A stretch of 64,000 nucleotides of DNA from Limnomonas spitsbergensis (Eukaryota > Chlorophyta > Chlorophyceae > Chlamydomonadales), in contig JAYJMM010000041.1 of assembly GCA_037349105.1 (NCBI GenBank), positions 7,996,501 through 8,060,500 on the forward strand, read 5' to 3'. Below are positions 29,974-40,844 of the stretch, in pieces. The number at the start of each line of letters is the position of its first letter. Position 1 is the stretch's first letter. A model generated the notes under the pieces. The model was not told where the DNA came from. It searched no databases and saw nothing but the letters and a program-made list of their open reading frames with translations. The position numbers and the translations under genes are program-made.

Positions 29974-30701
29974 TGTCACGACGTATGACTGCACCGTGCG
30001 TTTGACTGCGACAACTGCTTTTTCGGTTGGAAGTTATGTGTGAACCTGAACATGTGTGTTTGCCGTCTTAGAGGATCCCGAACTGGGTCCTTTACTTTTT
30101 CTTTCTTACTTTGATCTCACGGCCTACAATAGACTCTTAACGTTTCTAGCTATTGTTCCTGATTATCAACCTGCAAGTTAATCGTCAATCCAAGTCTTAC
30201 TAAGGGGAAACTGGCAGAGCAACTAGGCCAACAGCGACTCTATAAGCATCAACAAGTCTCCTGATACGAAGCTGGCAGAGCACCTAGGCCAACAGTCGAC
30301 CATCTGCAGCAATTAGCGTTATTCCTGCCTCTTAACAAGGCATATCTCCAGTCTTACAGCTGGATATTACCACCAACCCACCATCACACCTCCAATCTAC
30401 AGCCTTTCCTTTGGCTCCAAGTCGACCATCTGATTCATCAGAGATATCTTCATTCATCAGAAGTCGCCAAGCAAGCGACTCACCACCACAGATCAACGGC
30501 CACAATCGCCCAAGATCGTCCCAAGAAACCCATAAGTACCTCAAGTGTCGAGGCTTTACGAGATCTAGTCAACAGTATCGAAGAAGTCCAGGTAAAGTAG
30601 CAAGAGCTATCACCTGTTATCGAGCTGATTTCACTGAGTTACAGCAGTGGATCGAGAAGCTCTTACTATAAGCTCTGCAAGAGTTTATTAGTACTTGTTT
30701 A
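29974..30701 (+). repeat. 3' LTR
   Basis: Gap-free match to the 5' LTR, 728 bp with nine substitutions. Begins TGTCACGACG and ends TACTTGTTTA. Confidence 0.95.
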
Positions 30702-30769
30702 TGTCTTGTGTTCTTTTCGCTTGGTGCACCCATTCCTTAGGCAAGGGTGCACCTCTGTGCCGCGACAGC
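30702..30769 (+). repeat. 68-bp repeat flanking the 3' LTR, downstream copy
   Basis: Matches 29911-29973 apart from a 5-bp CAAGG insertion after ATTCCTTAGG. Much too long for a target-site duplication, so it points to a rearranged or nested element end. Confidence 0.9.
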
Positions 30770-32724
30770 AGGTGCAGTGGTGGGACAGGGATGCACCTCG
30801 ACAAAATGAGTGTTCTACACTGTCTGACATGCTGATGTCTAAAGGGGAAGATTTTGCGAATCTGCAGCACTCTTACCGTCTCTATGAGTCAGCTTACTTG
30901 CTATTTCACAGGCTTCCGGCCGTGGCGCTATCTCAGGATCGCTCCGGCATGGGGACTTTCGAAGTAGACTAGTCATGATCATTTTGTTAAGATCGCATCA
31001 GGAATTCTGGATATATTCTACAAGCAATGTCCCGGTACCGTAGTCGAAGAATCGTTGGGTTGGAATTTTCGGCAGAGCCCCCCCGGGCGGCCAAAGGTTG
31101 CGGGGGCGAAGCCCCCAGAGTCACCCCGTATCCGTCAGTCAGTCTGTCCGTCAGCCCGATGTTGCTGGAACGTACCGGAAACTTTACACGCTACAGCGCA
31201 AATCAATCAATTGTATTTATAAAGGTTATTCCTGTCAGACCTCAAAGGCCGAGGTGGAGAAATGAGAAACTCAGCTACCAAGGCTGGATCTCGCAGCGGA
31301 TGACGTAAGGTGTCGTCAGTTTCGTCACGCTGTCCCCTGGTGTCACGTGACAGGCCGACAGCTGCAGCTTCGCTTCTCTATGCGCAATTCGAAACGCATC
31401 ATTAAAAGCACGCACTTAGCCAGAGATAGATTTGTGACAAATAATTTGAAATCCTTCAACATGGCGAGGGGGTTTGCATGGGGTCCAGGTGACTCCATCC
31501 GCACCTGCGCCTGCCCTCTGAAAAGTCACATACCCGACTGCTCTGCCGTGTTTTGTGCTGCGCAGCAGCACCTCTGATTACTTGTCAAATTCTGGTCGCT
31601 TGTGCATGCGAGGCATCAGCCAGAGATGGATGCAGCAGTGCCACTGTCAGGTTATTCAATCCGCGGGATCTGGTGCTTCAGAATTTTGTAATCAGTCGAC
31701 ATCGGAAGGAAGAGGCTTCAGCCCCCCCTGCTTCGGATGGCGTGCCAGGAGTACGACAAGTGGGTTAAAATGCGGGATCTGTGATCTGTCGGATCATGGG
31801 CGCACGCGTCAATCCCACTGGCGACGCGGACCCCAGGGGCAAACACCAATTCAGGCTACCGACCTTGCAAAAAAGCCCAGGGACGTGACGTTCATAACCG
31901 ACGCTATGGAATGCTCTGATAGATGGTAAGGTAGCTAGTTACGCAGAAAGAGGGAAGACAAGGAGGGACGACACGGCACATTACCGCGCCTGTTTTCAGC
32001 CCACGGCGGGCGCAAGCCAGGAGCCGCACCAGCAAGAGGGAGTGCGCTTGTTTGTGCACAACTTTGCAACTGCGGCTCGGTGCAAGCACGGCTGACACCA
32101 GAGGACGGCGCAGCGGTCAGCGGCGAGAGGCATGATGGACAAGGGGTCAAGGGGTGATGGCGAGCGTGTAGAGGATGCACCACATGCTTGCTTACAATGC
32201 CCTAGTGTCAGTGAGCAGTAACGGGAGCAGAGGTGGGCAGGTCCCCCGGACGGTGCAACAAACTCCCACCAGCTGTACCAGGCCGAGCAGGGGTGGGATA
32301 CACTTGCTTTTGTGGACGCTGTTGTAGGCATTGTTGAGGTTTTCTAGAGGAGATGAGATGTCGGACTTGTTTGCGAGCTTGTTTGACTTAAATCCCCCCC
32401 CCCCTTCCTTTCAGTTTCTTCTTTTCTCCCATCTGAACTGTTGCGCGCCCACGCAGCCGAGCCTTCTTGAGCCCAGGGCCCAGAGGTGTAATGTCATTCA
32501 CCCCTCAAGCACCGAGTCATAAAAAATTTGCAGTAAGAAATACCGGTCAGACGTTTCTTGGATCTGGACACGAACGCTTGTGGGGGCCCGGATATATTTG
32601 TTGCAAATTATGGGGTCAAAGACTGAATTTTGCTTCAAACAATACAACAACAAACTGTCCCTGAAAAAAAAGTTACGTGGATTCGAGGAGGACCAATGTC
32701 TTAAAGAGGAAGCCTGAAGGTGTT
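30770..32724. other. Spacer without recognisable genes
   Basis: About 2 kb in which I can support no coding exon on either strand. A short hairpin, GGGGGC-GAA-GCCCCC, lies at 31102-31116 in a region that reads like the end of a small mobile element, but I could not find a partner terminus. An 11-C run sits near 32394-32404. Confidence 0.5.
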
Positions 32725-34751
32725 TTAAGACATCCTTACATCAGCCTGATTTGGCCACCCAGCCTTACACCCCCCCCCCAGCACACTTCCGCTGTAGCCA
32801 CCACGCAACTTCCCCACCAGCACATGCCCCTCCAGCCCGGACCCCTCCCTCATCATTGCAGCCTTAAGGTCCCTCATCTCCACGGCACTCAACCTCTTCG
32901 CAAGGTCATCGCTCCCCACCAGCCGGTCTGACAAGGCCCGCATCGTCCTAACCACCTTATCATTGGGTCTGCCTCGTGCCATCGCTAGCAGCACCATCGC
33001 AGCCGGTTTCGTTGGCAGCTGGAAAGCACCCGCCTCCAAAAGAACCGCCGCATGCTCTGCCAGTTTTGCGACCGAGTCCAGCGGCGCCGCCTCCCCAGCT
33101 AATGAGTATGCCTCCAGTAGGCTGGCTGCCGCATTCGGCCCCAGCGCCCCTTGGCCCAGCAGTTCCAGGCTGGACGGCAGCAGGGAGGCCAGCAAGCCCA
33201 CCGCCTCCTTCTTGAGCCTGGCAACTTCCGGGTCTCCATTCTGGAAGTAGCCCAGCTTCGCCAGCAGCAGGAGCACGTCGCAGTTGGACGGGTCACCGCT
33301 CGGAACAGAACGGGCGCTCGAGGCGAGCACACGGACTGGCGCTGGCACCGCGCCCGCCTGCGACCTACCAAGCCCGCGGACATGGAGCACCGAAGCGACG
33401 AGCTTCAACAGCTGGGACACGACCCTGGGGGCCTGCACGGCAGGACCCGCCGCCGTCTCAGCCCCGCCTGGGTACGCTGCCAACACCGCCGAAAGCAGCT
33501 GCTCCAGCAGCCGCGAGTCCATGTGTGTCACGACGTGCGTTGCGGCGCTACACGCCTGCTGCATCATGCTGGAGACCGACGCCTCGACGCCCGTACCCCG
33601 CGTCCGCATCATCTGCCCGCTCGCCCTGGCAAAGTCGACCAGCGCAGCCGGTGGCACCGCCGGCCACTCGCCCGCCGACAGCCGCGCGTCCGCAGCGGAG
33701 CGGAGCTGCATCCCAGCTACGGCATTGCTGGCGGAAAAGCTGATCAGCACCTTGGCCAGCTCCGGGTGGCTGAACTCGGCCATTCGCTTGCAAACCACCT
33801 GCTCTGCATGCACCCACAGGACTGTTCCCCGCCCGAGCGTTGGCCCTTGCCTTGATGCACCCGGGGCCCAGCACGCAGCTTGCAATGCCCGCGCAATGTC
33901 CTTCGGCTCCATATCCTCTAGCTGGGCTAGCGCGGCCTCGCCCATGCGCTCCCAGAGCTCCGTGGATCCCCACGACAAGCGGGAACACGCCAGCATCAGT
34001 GCAGCCGTCTCACTCGGGCCCGCCGCGTCAACCCTCTGCAGCCCGACGTCACCTGATACCTCGGCCATGAGGAGCGCATGTGACGAGGCAGACGGGCGGT
34101 AGCCCACCCTGGCAATGGCCGCCATCACAGCCGCAAGCTGGCCAGTGTTGAGAGCGTCGCAGTGGCCGTCCAGAACTGGCAGGAGTAGGTCAAGCAGCTC
34201 CGGAACCAGGCGTTGGCTGACCGTGCCAATGTCGGCATCATTTATCGTCTGGATGCAACAGTGCAGGGGGGGGGGGGTAGTAACTCAAGTCGGGACACGG
34301 CAATGGAAAGGGGAAAGGCAGTTCCATAGATTTCAAAAAGGCTGCTGTAAGGCTGATTTTGCATCATGGCACAGACTAAAGAGGGCTGCTCATAGGCTGC
34401 TTGTCTTCAGGGCCATGTTTGAAATTACTCATCCCAGGCTGCTTGCTTAGGATGGCATTTTGTCAAAAGGGACTTCCAGTTATTTATTTAATCGGAGCAT
34501 TTCAGACGCACCAGGGGGAGGCGTGTACTCCGGCAGATGGCAGCAACCACTGCATCCGGTCCCATGTGCGGCGCAGTTTTGCGCACAACCATGGCTAGGT
34601 CCGAGACCGTCGAGCATGTCTTGATGAGCTTGATCAGCTGAGCCTGCAGCCTGCGAGTCTCAGTATTCTCCTGCTTCTGATACCTAGCGAGGTACGATTC
34701 TTGCAGCAGCTTCTCCCCCACCTGGACGTCAAATCTGCTGTTCCTCCATGT
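32725..34751 (-). CDS. Alpha-helical-repeat protein, FASTK/OPR-like, 5' end not certain
   Basis: Two exons on the minus strand join in phase 0: 34751-34512 and 34248-32725 (TAA stop), together 587 residues. The donor is GTGCGT and the acceptor GCATCCAG. The chain is Ala/Leu-rich and built from repeated helical hairpins (LNTGQLAAVMAAIARVGYRP, FSHPELAKVLISFSASNAVA, LLEQLLSAVLAAYPG), the pattern seen in FASTK-like and octotricopeptide-type proteins that bind organellar RNA in green algae. That role is inferred from the pattern only; I see no RAP domain at the C-terminus. Exon one begins after TTTGTGCAG at 34752. A minus-strand open frame at 35159-34959 starting MPVFLVYSFRGFQSVLKKPF has transit-peptide-like composition and could be the first exon, but its possible donor phase does not fit. 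Confidence 0.6.
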
Positions 34752-36046
34752 CTGCACAAAGTCGCAATTCAAAAACAATGCTAACAAAATGTACTGCAAC
34801 ATGGGCGGATATGCTTTCAGGGAACTTGGCGGGTGCTGATTCTCAGGCCAAGCAAAAATCACCTCAATAGGTGCACACCAGGACACATCATGTAGGCGGC
34901 CGAGATGCCACCACAAGGTCGACAGAGACCAAGTCATGACCGGTTGCTGGTCGGTGGCTCAAGCAGGGGAGTTTGCAGTGCCAGGCCCCCCCAGGTCATA
35001 AGCTTTCATGTACCTGAATGGCACCCGAATCACCCTAAACGAATGTTGCGGCTCATTCCTCACCATAAAGTTGTCCTTGGTCAGCATGAGCGACTTTGAG
35101 AAGGGTTTCTTAAGGACGGACTGAAAGCCCCTGAACGAGTACACGAGAAAGACAGGCATGGTATGAATGCGTAAGGCAGATGGGCATGGAGGCTTCAGGC
35201 AGGTGACACAGATGCACTGGGATTACATCTTGGGTCACATCTGCCATGCTGGCCACATACCGTACAGCAGAGTGATTTGTTTTGTATCCCCTGAACGCCT
35301 GCCCCCTCACGAATGAGCCTGATCAACCTATCACCCACCTCCTCTGATGCAATGCCTCAGAGGTGGAGATGCATCGCTGCGACGCGGAGGGAACGACGCT
35401 CTGTACCTCAGGAGCTGAGGAGCTACCCAGAGGGCCGCACCATGCACTAACGGATCCTGTGCCGAGAAAAATCGTTCGATTGCGGTTTAAGGCAGATGAA
35501 AGAGGTCAGACATCGAATCTGGATGATGAATGCTTCCTCGTATCGTACCTATTGCGGCTCGCAGCGGATTGTCAAAATGGGCCACGTTCGATTGTAAAGC
35601 TGCTAGGAGGTTAGATCTTAATCTTGATCGAATGGCCATCGCCGCTTAGCTTAATTCGGATTCGGCCCTGCTGCTGTTGTGTTACACGTAGAAGCCGTGA
35701 CCCTCCTGACCAGCTGGGGTTCAGGTTCGAATGCCGCCGCAGTGCTGCGCCCTGCTCATCATCGCGGCTCATGCCGACAGGCATAAACTTATATTTATCT
35801 GAATCTCAATGCAAGGCCAACCAGGCAAACTCTCGGCCAGGCATTGCCATCAAAGGCATCCTCTGCTGCATGGGAGGTATGCCTCCTCACTGCCATCAAC
35901 AATCACTCAGGCTGCCAGCAAGGCAGCTACCAAGGGTGAGGCACCAACCGTGTTCCATCCTCCAAGATATTAAAATCACAGGCTGGAAGTCTCCCTGATG
36001 TTCCAGCTGTATTCATTCATTTACATCTGGAAGGCAGACACCGGTA
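34752..36046. other. Head-to-head spacer between the helical-repeat gene and the QRI7-like gene
   Basis: This should hold the 5' ends and promoters of two divergent genes. The only coding candidate is the minus-strand frame at 34959-35159 described with the helical-repeat gene. I could not identify promoter motifs. Confidence 0.4.
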
Positions 36047-37036
36047 ATGGCTCACAAAAATTGCCATGCGAACATGAGCGCTTACCCATGGACCGCAGGC
36101 CCGTTCCCAAAATTAGTGCTGGGCATCGAAACCAGCTGCGACGACACCGGGGCAGCGATCGTGACCTCAGATGGCCGGGTGCTGGGAGAGGCCCTGGCAA
36201 CGCAGGCGGAAATTCATGCCCCTTGGGGTACGTCAAAGCGGGCTGCTTATCTGAGTGGATACAAAATTTGGGAGGATTCAAGGCTTTCAACAGTGCAGGG
36301 CATGGATCCTCCAGATTTCATGACTAGGCTTGATGGGCCCTACAAGGGTAGATACACCACATTTTTTCTTTGAAGGCGCACCACTCTCCCTTCAGCAGGC
36401 CGTAAGGAAGCCACCAGTGGGCTCATGGGGACCAAACCACAATTGGCCAACGGTTGGTGGCCCAAGCAGCAGGGCCAGGCCCTCCCGGCCGCGGGTTGTG
36501 ATGCAGCTAATTTGTAACTAAGACACCAAGAACTAAACGCTGGTACGGTATGCAGTATGTACCCTACCCCCCGCCCCCTGTGCGAGAGTCGCCATGCGTT
36601 AAGCAAAGGTTTAAATATGCGGAAGCTAAGAGATGCACGCGAAGAAATCGAATATGCCTTGAACCCGCTACCAGACGGACGCCCGGAGATGTACAAATAG
36701 TTGGGGTTCAAGGGTTTTCCCTCGTGGAACGGATTAGCACACTGAGACCCTACTACGGCGTCTCTGTTGCGGTCTCTTACACTGTGGCAGCCCCAGAAAC
36801 CTTCAGGCCTGTCATGCTGCCATGGTGTCATACTGTCATGGTGTCTGTCTGTTTCAAGGCCCAGCTCTGCGCCCGTTTGATGTGCAGGCGGTGTGGTCCC
36901 CAATCTGGCCATGCAGGCGCATGAGGAGGCCATTGACCGTGTGGTTGACCGAGCCCTGGCCATGGCGGGGATCCATGCATCACAGCTGGACGCGGTGGCA
37001 GTCACTATAGGGCCAGGACTGGGCCTGTGTCTCAAG
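36047..37036 (+). CDS. QRI7: QRI7/GCP1-type tRNA N6-adenosine threonylcarbamoyltransferase, first two recognised exons
   Basis: Exons 36047-36227 and 36888-37036 join in phase 1 (donor GTACGTC, acceptor TGTGCAG) to give the N-terminal 110 residues: KLVLGIETSCDDTGAAIVTS, then WGGVVPNLAMQAHEEAIDRV and AVAVTIGPGLGLCLK. This is the TsaD/Kae1/Qri7 family, which makes t6A37 on tRNAs that read ANN codons. The AVAVTIGPGL-LCL wording matches the organellar QRI7/GCP1 branch more than cytosolic Kae1. The first ATG kept here leaves about 20 residues before LGIETS; an upstream exon with a targeting peptide is possible because the frame is open upstream. The rest of the enzyme, including the HxEAH-type metal-binding motif, is not found before the satellite and must lie beyond 64000, or the gene is truncated. 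Confidence 0.85.
36228..36887 (+). other. First intron of the QRI7-like gene
   Basis: A 660-bp intron between GTACGTC and GTTTGATGTGCAG. I see no repeat or second gene in it. Confidence 0.65.
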
Positions 37037-37520
37037 GTACGTTTGACAGCAGGGTGTGGTAGGCTGGTAGCAGTCACTTGGGGGCCAGGGCTGGGCCTGT
37101 GTCTCAAGGTACGTTTGACAGGAGGGTGTGGTAGGCTGGTAGTAGTCAAGTGGGGGCCAGGGCTGGGCCTGTGTCTCAAGGTACGTTTGACAGCAGGGTG
37201 TGGTAGGCTGGTAGCAGTCACTTGGGGGCCAGGGCTGGGCCTGTGTCTCAAGGTACGTTTGACAGCAGGGTGTGGTAGGCTGGTAGCAGTCACTTGGGGG
37301 CCAGGGCTGGGCCTGTGTCTCAAGGCAAGTTTGACAGCAGGGTGTGGTAGGCTGGTAGCAGTCACTTGGGGGCCAGGGCTGGGCCTGTGTCTCAAGGTAC
37401 GTTTGACAGCAGGATGTGGTAGCTGTCACTTGGGGGCCAGGGCTGGGCTAGTGTCTCAAGGTACGTTTGACAGCAGGGTGTGGTAGCTGTCACTTGGGGG
37501 CCAGGGCCAGGCCAATGTAT
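37037..37520 (+). repeat. 72-bp tandem repeat that duplicates an exon end and its splice donor
   Basis: Units start at 37037, 37109, 37181, 37253, 37325, 37397 and, after an 8-bp loss, 37461. Each contains GTACGTTTGACAGCAGGG followed by CAGTCACTTGGGGGCCAGGG and CTGTGTCTCAAG. The second half is a copy of the exon end at about 36994-37036, so every unit re-creates CTCAAG|GTACGT (GCAAGT in the unit at 37325). 72 is a multiple of three, and the exon frame stays open through the array. Confidence 0.95.
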
Positions 37521-37672
37521 TAAAATACGCATGATCAGGGAGGAGGGAGCGCACAGGGGGAGAGTCTGGGAAAGTCTTGAGTCAACTGCATGTCATAGGA
37601 TGTGAATGAAGGTTTTGTGCCCTCTCCATCGAGGACGCCAGTGCTTGCAAAATGCCAATGAGGCTGGGTCAT
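37521..37672 (+). other. Unique sequence between the two repeat arrays
   Basis: About 150 bp of intronic sequence with no recognisable QRI7 exon. It ends in GGGTCAT, where the 27-bp array begins with GTGGACAG. Confidence 0.6.
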
Positions 37673-40600
37673 GTGGACAGAGGCGCAATAAGGGGTTTAG
37701 TGGACAGAGGCGCATTGAGGGGTTTAGTGGACAGAGGCGCATTAAGGGGTTTAGTGGACAGAGGCGCATTAAGGGGTTTAGTGGACAGAGGCGCATTAAG
37801 GGGTTTAGTGGACAGAGGCGCATTAAGGGGTTTAGTAGACAGAGGGGCATTAAGGGGTTTAGTGGACAGAGGCGCATTAAGGGGTTTAGTGGACAGAGGC
37901 GCATTAAGGGGTTTAGTGGACAGAGGCGCATTAAGGGGTTTAGTGGACAGAGGGGCATTAAGGGGTTTAGTGGACAGAGGCGCATTGAGGGGTTTAGTGG
38001 ACAGAGGCGCATTAAGGGGTTTAGTGGACAGAGGCGCATTAAGGGGTTTAGTGGACAGAGGCGCATTAAGGGGTTTAGTGGACAGAGGCGCATTGAGGGG
38101 TTTAGTGGACAGAGGCGCATTAAGGGGTTTAGTGGACAGAGGCGCATTGAGGGGTTTAGTGGACAGAGGCGCATTGAGGGGTTTAGTGGACAGAGGGGCA
38201 TTAAGGGGTTTAGTGGACAGAGGGGCATTAAGGGGTTTAGTGGACAGAGGGGCATTGAGGGGTTTAGTGGACAGAGGCGCATTGAGGGGTTTAGTGGACA
38301 GAGGCGCATTGAGGGGTTTAGTGGACAGAGGCGCATTGAGGGGTTTAGTGGACAGAGGCGCATTAAGGGGTTTAGTGGACAGAGGCGCAATAAGGGGTTT
38401 AGTGGACAGAGGGGCATTAAGGGGTTTAGTGGACAGAGGCGCATTGAGGGGTTTAGTGGACAGAGGCGCATTAAGGGGTTTAGTGGACAGAGGCGCATTG
38501 AGGGGTTTAGTGGACAGAGGCGCATTAAGGGGTTTAGTGGACAGAGGCGCATTGAGGGGTTTAGTGGACAGAGGCGCAATAAGGGGTTTAGTGGACAGAG
38601 GGGCATTAAGGGGTTTAGTGGACAGAGGCGCATTGAGGGGTTTAGTGGACAGAGGGGCATTGAGGGGTTTAGTGGACAGAGGCGCATTGAGGGGTTTAGT
38701 GGACAGAGGCGCATTGAGGGGTTTAGTGGACAGAGGGGCATTGAGGGGTTTAGTGGACAGAGGCGCATTGAGGGGTTTAGTGGACAGAGGCGCATTAAGG
38801 GGTTTAGTGGACAGAGGCGCATTGAGGGGTTTAGTGGACAGAGGCGCATTGAGGGGTTTAGTGGACAGAGGGGCATTGAGGGGTTTAGTGGACAGAGGGG
38901 CATTGAGGGGTTTAGTGGACAGAGGCGCATTGAGGGGTTTAGTGGACAGAGGCGCATTGAGGGGTTTAGTGGACAGAGGCGCAATAAGGGGTTTAGTGGA
39001 CAGAGGCGCATTGAGGGGTTTAGTGGACAGAGGCGCATTGAGGGGTTTAGTGGACAGAGGCGCATTGAGGGGTTTAGTGGACAGAGGCGCATTGAGGGGT
39101 TTAGTGGACAGAGGCGCATTGAGGGGTTTAGTGGACAGAGGCGCATTGAGGGGTTTAGTGGACAGAGGGGCATTGAGGGGTTTAGTGGACAGAGGGGCAT
39201 TGAGGGGTTTAGTGGACAGAGGCGCATTGAGGGGTTTAGTGGACAGAGGCGCAATAAGGGGTTTAGTGGACAGAGGCGCAATAAGGGGTTTAGTGGACAG
39301 AGGCGCATTGAGGGGTTTAGTGGACAGAGGGGCATTGAGGGGTTTAGTGGACAGAGGGGCATTGAGGGGTTTAGTGGACAGAGGCGCATTAAGGGGTTTA
39401 GTGGACAGAGGCGCATTGAGGGGTTTAGTGGACAGAGGCGCATTGAGGGGTTTAGTGGACAGAGGGGCATTGAGGGGTTTAGTGGACAGAGGCGCATTGA
39501 GGGGTTTAGTGGACAGAGGCGCATTAAGGGGTTTAGTGGACAGAGGGGCATTGAGGGGTTTAGTGGACAGAGGGGCATTGAGGGGTTTAGTGGACAGAGG
39601 CGCAATAAGGGGTTTAGTGGACAGAGGCGCATTGAGGGGTTTAGTGGACAGAGGCGCATTAAGGGGTTTAGTGGACAGAGGCGCATTGAGGGGTTTAGTG
39701 GACAGAGGCGCATTGAGGGGTTTAGTGGACAGAGGCGCATTAAGGGGTTTAGTGGACAGAGGCGCATTGAGGGGTTTAGTGGACAGAGGCGCATTGAGGG
39801 GTTTAGTGGACAGAGGCGCATTAAGGGGTTTAGTGGACAGAGGCGCATTGAGGGGTTTAGTGGACAGAGGCGCATTAAGGGGTTTAGTGGACAGAGGCGC
39901 ATTGAGGGGTTTAGTGGACAGAGGCGCATTAAGGGGTTTAGTGGACAGAGGCGCAATAAGGGGTTTAGTGGACAGAGGGGCATTAAGGGGTTTAGTGGAC
40001 AGAGGCGCATTAAGGGGTTTAGTGGACAGAGGCGCATTAAGGGGTTTAGTGGACAGAGGGGCATTAAGGGGTTTAGTGGACAGAGGCGCATTAAGGGGTT
40101 TAGTGGACAGAGGCGCATTAAGGGGTTTAGTGGACAGAGGCGCATTAAGGGGTTTAGTGGACAGAGGCGCATTAAGGGGTTTAGTGGACAGAGGCGCATT
40201 AAGGGGTTTAGTGGACAGAGGCGCATTAAGGGGTTTAGTGGACAGAGGCGCATTGAGGGGTTTAGTGGACAGAGGCGCATTGAGGGGTTTAGTGGACAGA
40301 GGCGCATTGAGGGGTTTAGTGGACAGAGACGCATTGAGGGGTTTAGTGGACAGAGGCGCATTGAGGGGTTTAGTGGACAGAGGCGCATTGAGGGGTTTAG
40401 TGGACAGAGGCGCATTGAGGGGTTTAGTGGACAGAGGCGCATTGAGGGGTTTAGTGGACAGAGGCGCATTGAGGGGTTTAGTGGACAGAGGCGCATTGAG
40501 GGGTTTAGTGGACAGAGGCGCATTGAGGGGTTTAGTGGACAGAGGCGCATTGAGGGGTTTAGTGGACAGAGGCGCATTGAGGGGTTTAGTGGACAGAGGG

Positions 40601-40844
40601 GCATTGAGGGGTTTAGTGGACAGAGGCGCATTGAGGGGTTTAGTGGACAGAGGCGCATTCAGGGGTTTAGTGGACAGAGGCGCATTGAGGGGTTTAGTGG
40701 ACAGAGGCGCATTGAGGGGTTTAGTGGACAGAGGCGCATTAAGGGGTTTAGTGGACAGAGGCGCATTGAGGGGTTTAGTGGACAGAGGCGCATTGAGGGG
40801 TTTAGTGGACAGAGGCGCATTGAGGGGTTTAGTGGACAGAGGCG

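Larger units (their letters stand above)
14125..30701 (+). mobile_element. Giant Ty3/Gypsy-type LTR retrotransposon carrying a DNA methyltransferase
   Basis: Two 728-bp direct repeats (14125-14852 and 29974-30701) enclose 15.1 kb with Gag, zinc knuckle, aspartic protease, RT, RNase H and DDE integrase, in the RT-RH-IN order typical of Ty3/Gypsy. At 16.6 kb it is far longer than ordinary Gypsy elements. The surplus is about 3.6 kb of unrecognised ORFs between protease and RT, a C5-cytosine DNA methyltransferase between RNase H and integrase, and a PHD finger plus a further domain after integrase. Coding is broken into at least nine frames by stops or frame changes. I found no target-site duplication: the base run before the left LTR is TGCAG, while TGTCT follows the right one. 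The right LTR is instead bracketed by a 63/68-bp repeat. Confidence 0.93.

Noticed and set aside
14120..30710. Target-site duplication at the LTR borders
   Set aside because: TGCAG before the left LTR does not match TGTCT after the right LTR, nor the bases after the 68-bp flanking repeat.
31095..31125. Transcription terminator or miniature transposon at the GGGGGC-GAA-GCCCCC hairpin
   Set aside because: A hairpin terminator is a bacterial signal, and no matching terminal inverted repeat was found nearby to define a transposon.
35700..35750. tRNA gene suggested by GGTTCGAAT (B-box-like) at 35724
   Set aside because: No A-box, acceptor stem or cloverleaf could be assembled from the surrounding 90 bases.
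36340..37395. Minus-strand 351-codon frame with repeated HRPSPGPQVT peptides
   Set aside because: It is the antisense reading of the 72-bp repeat and of exon two of the QRI7-like gene.
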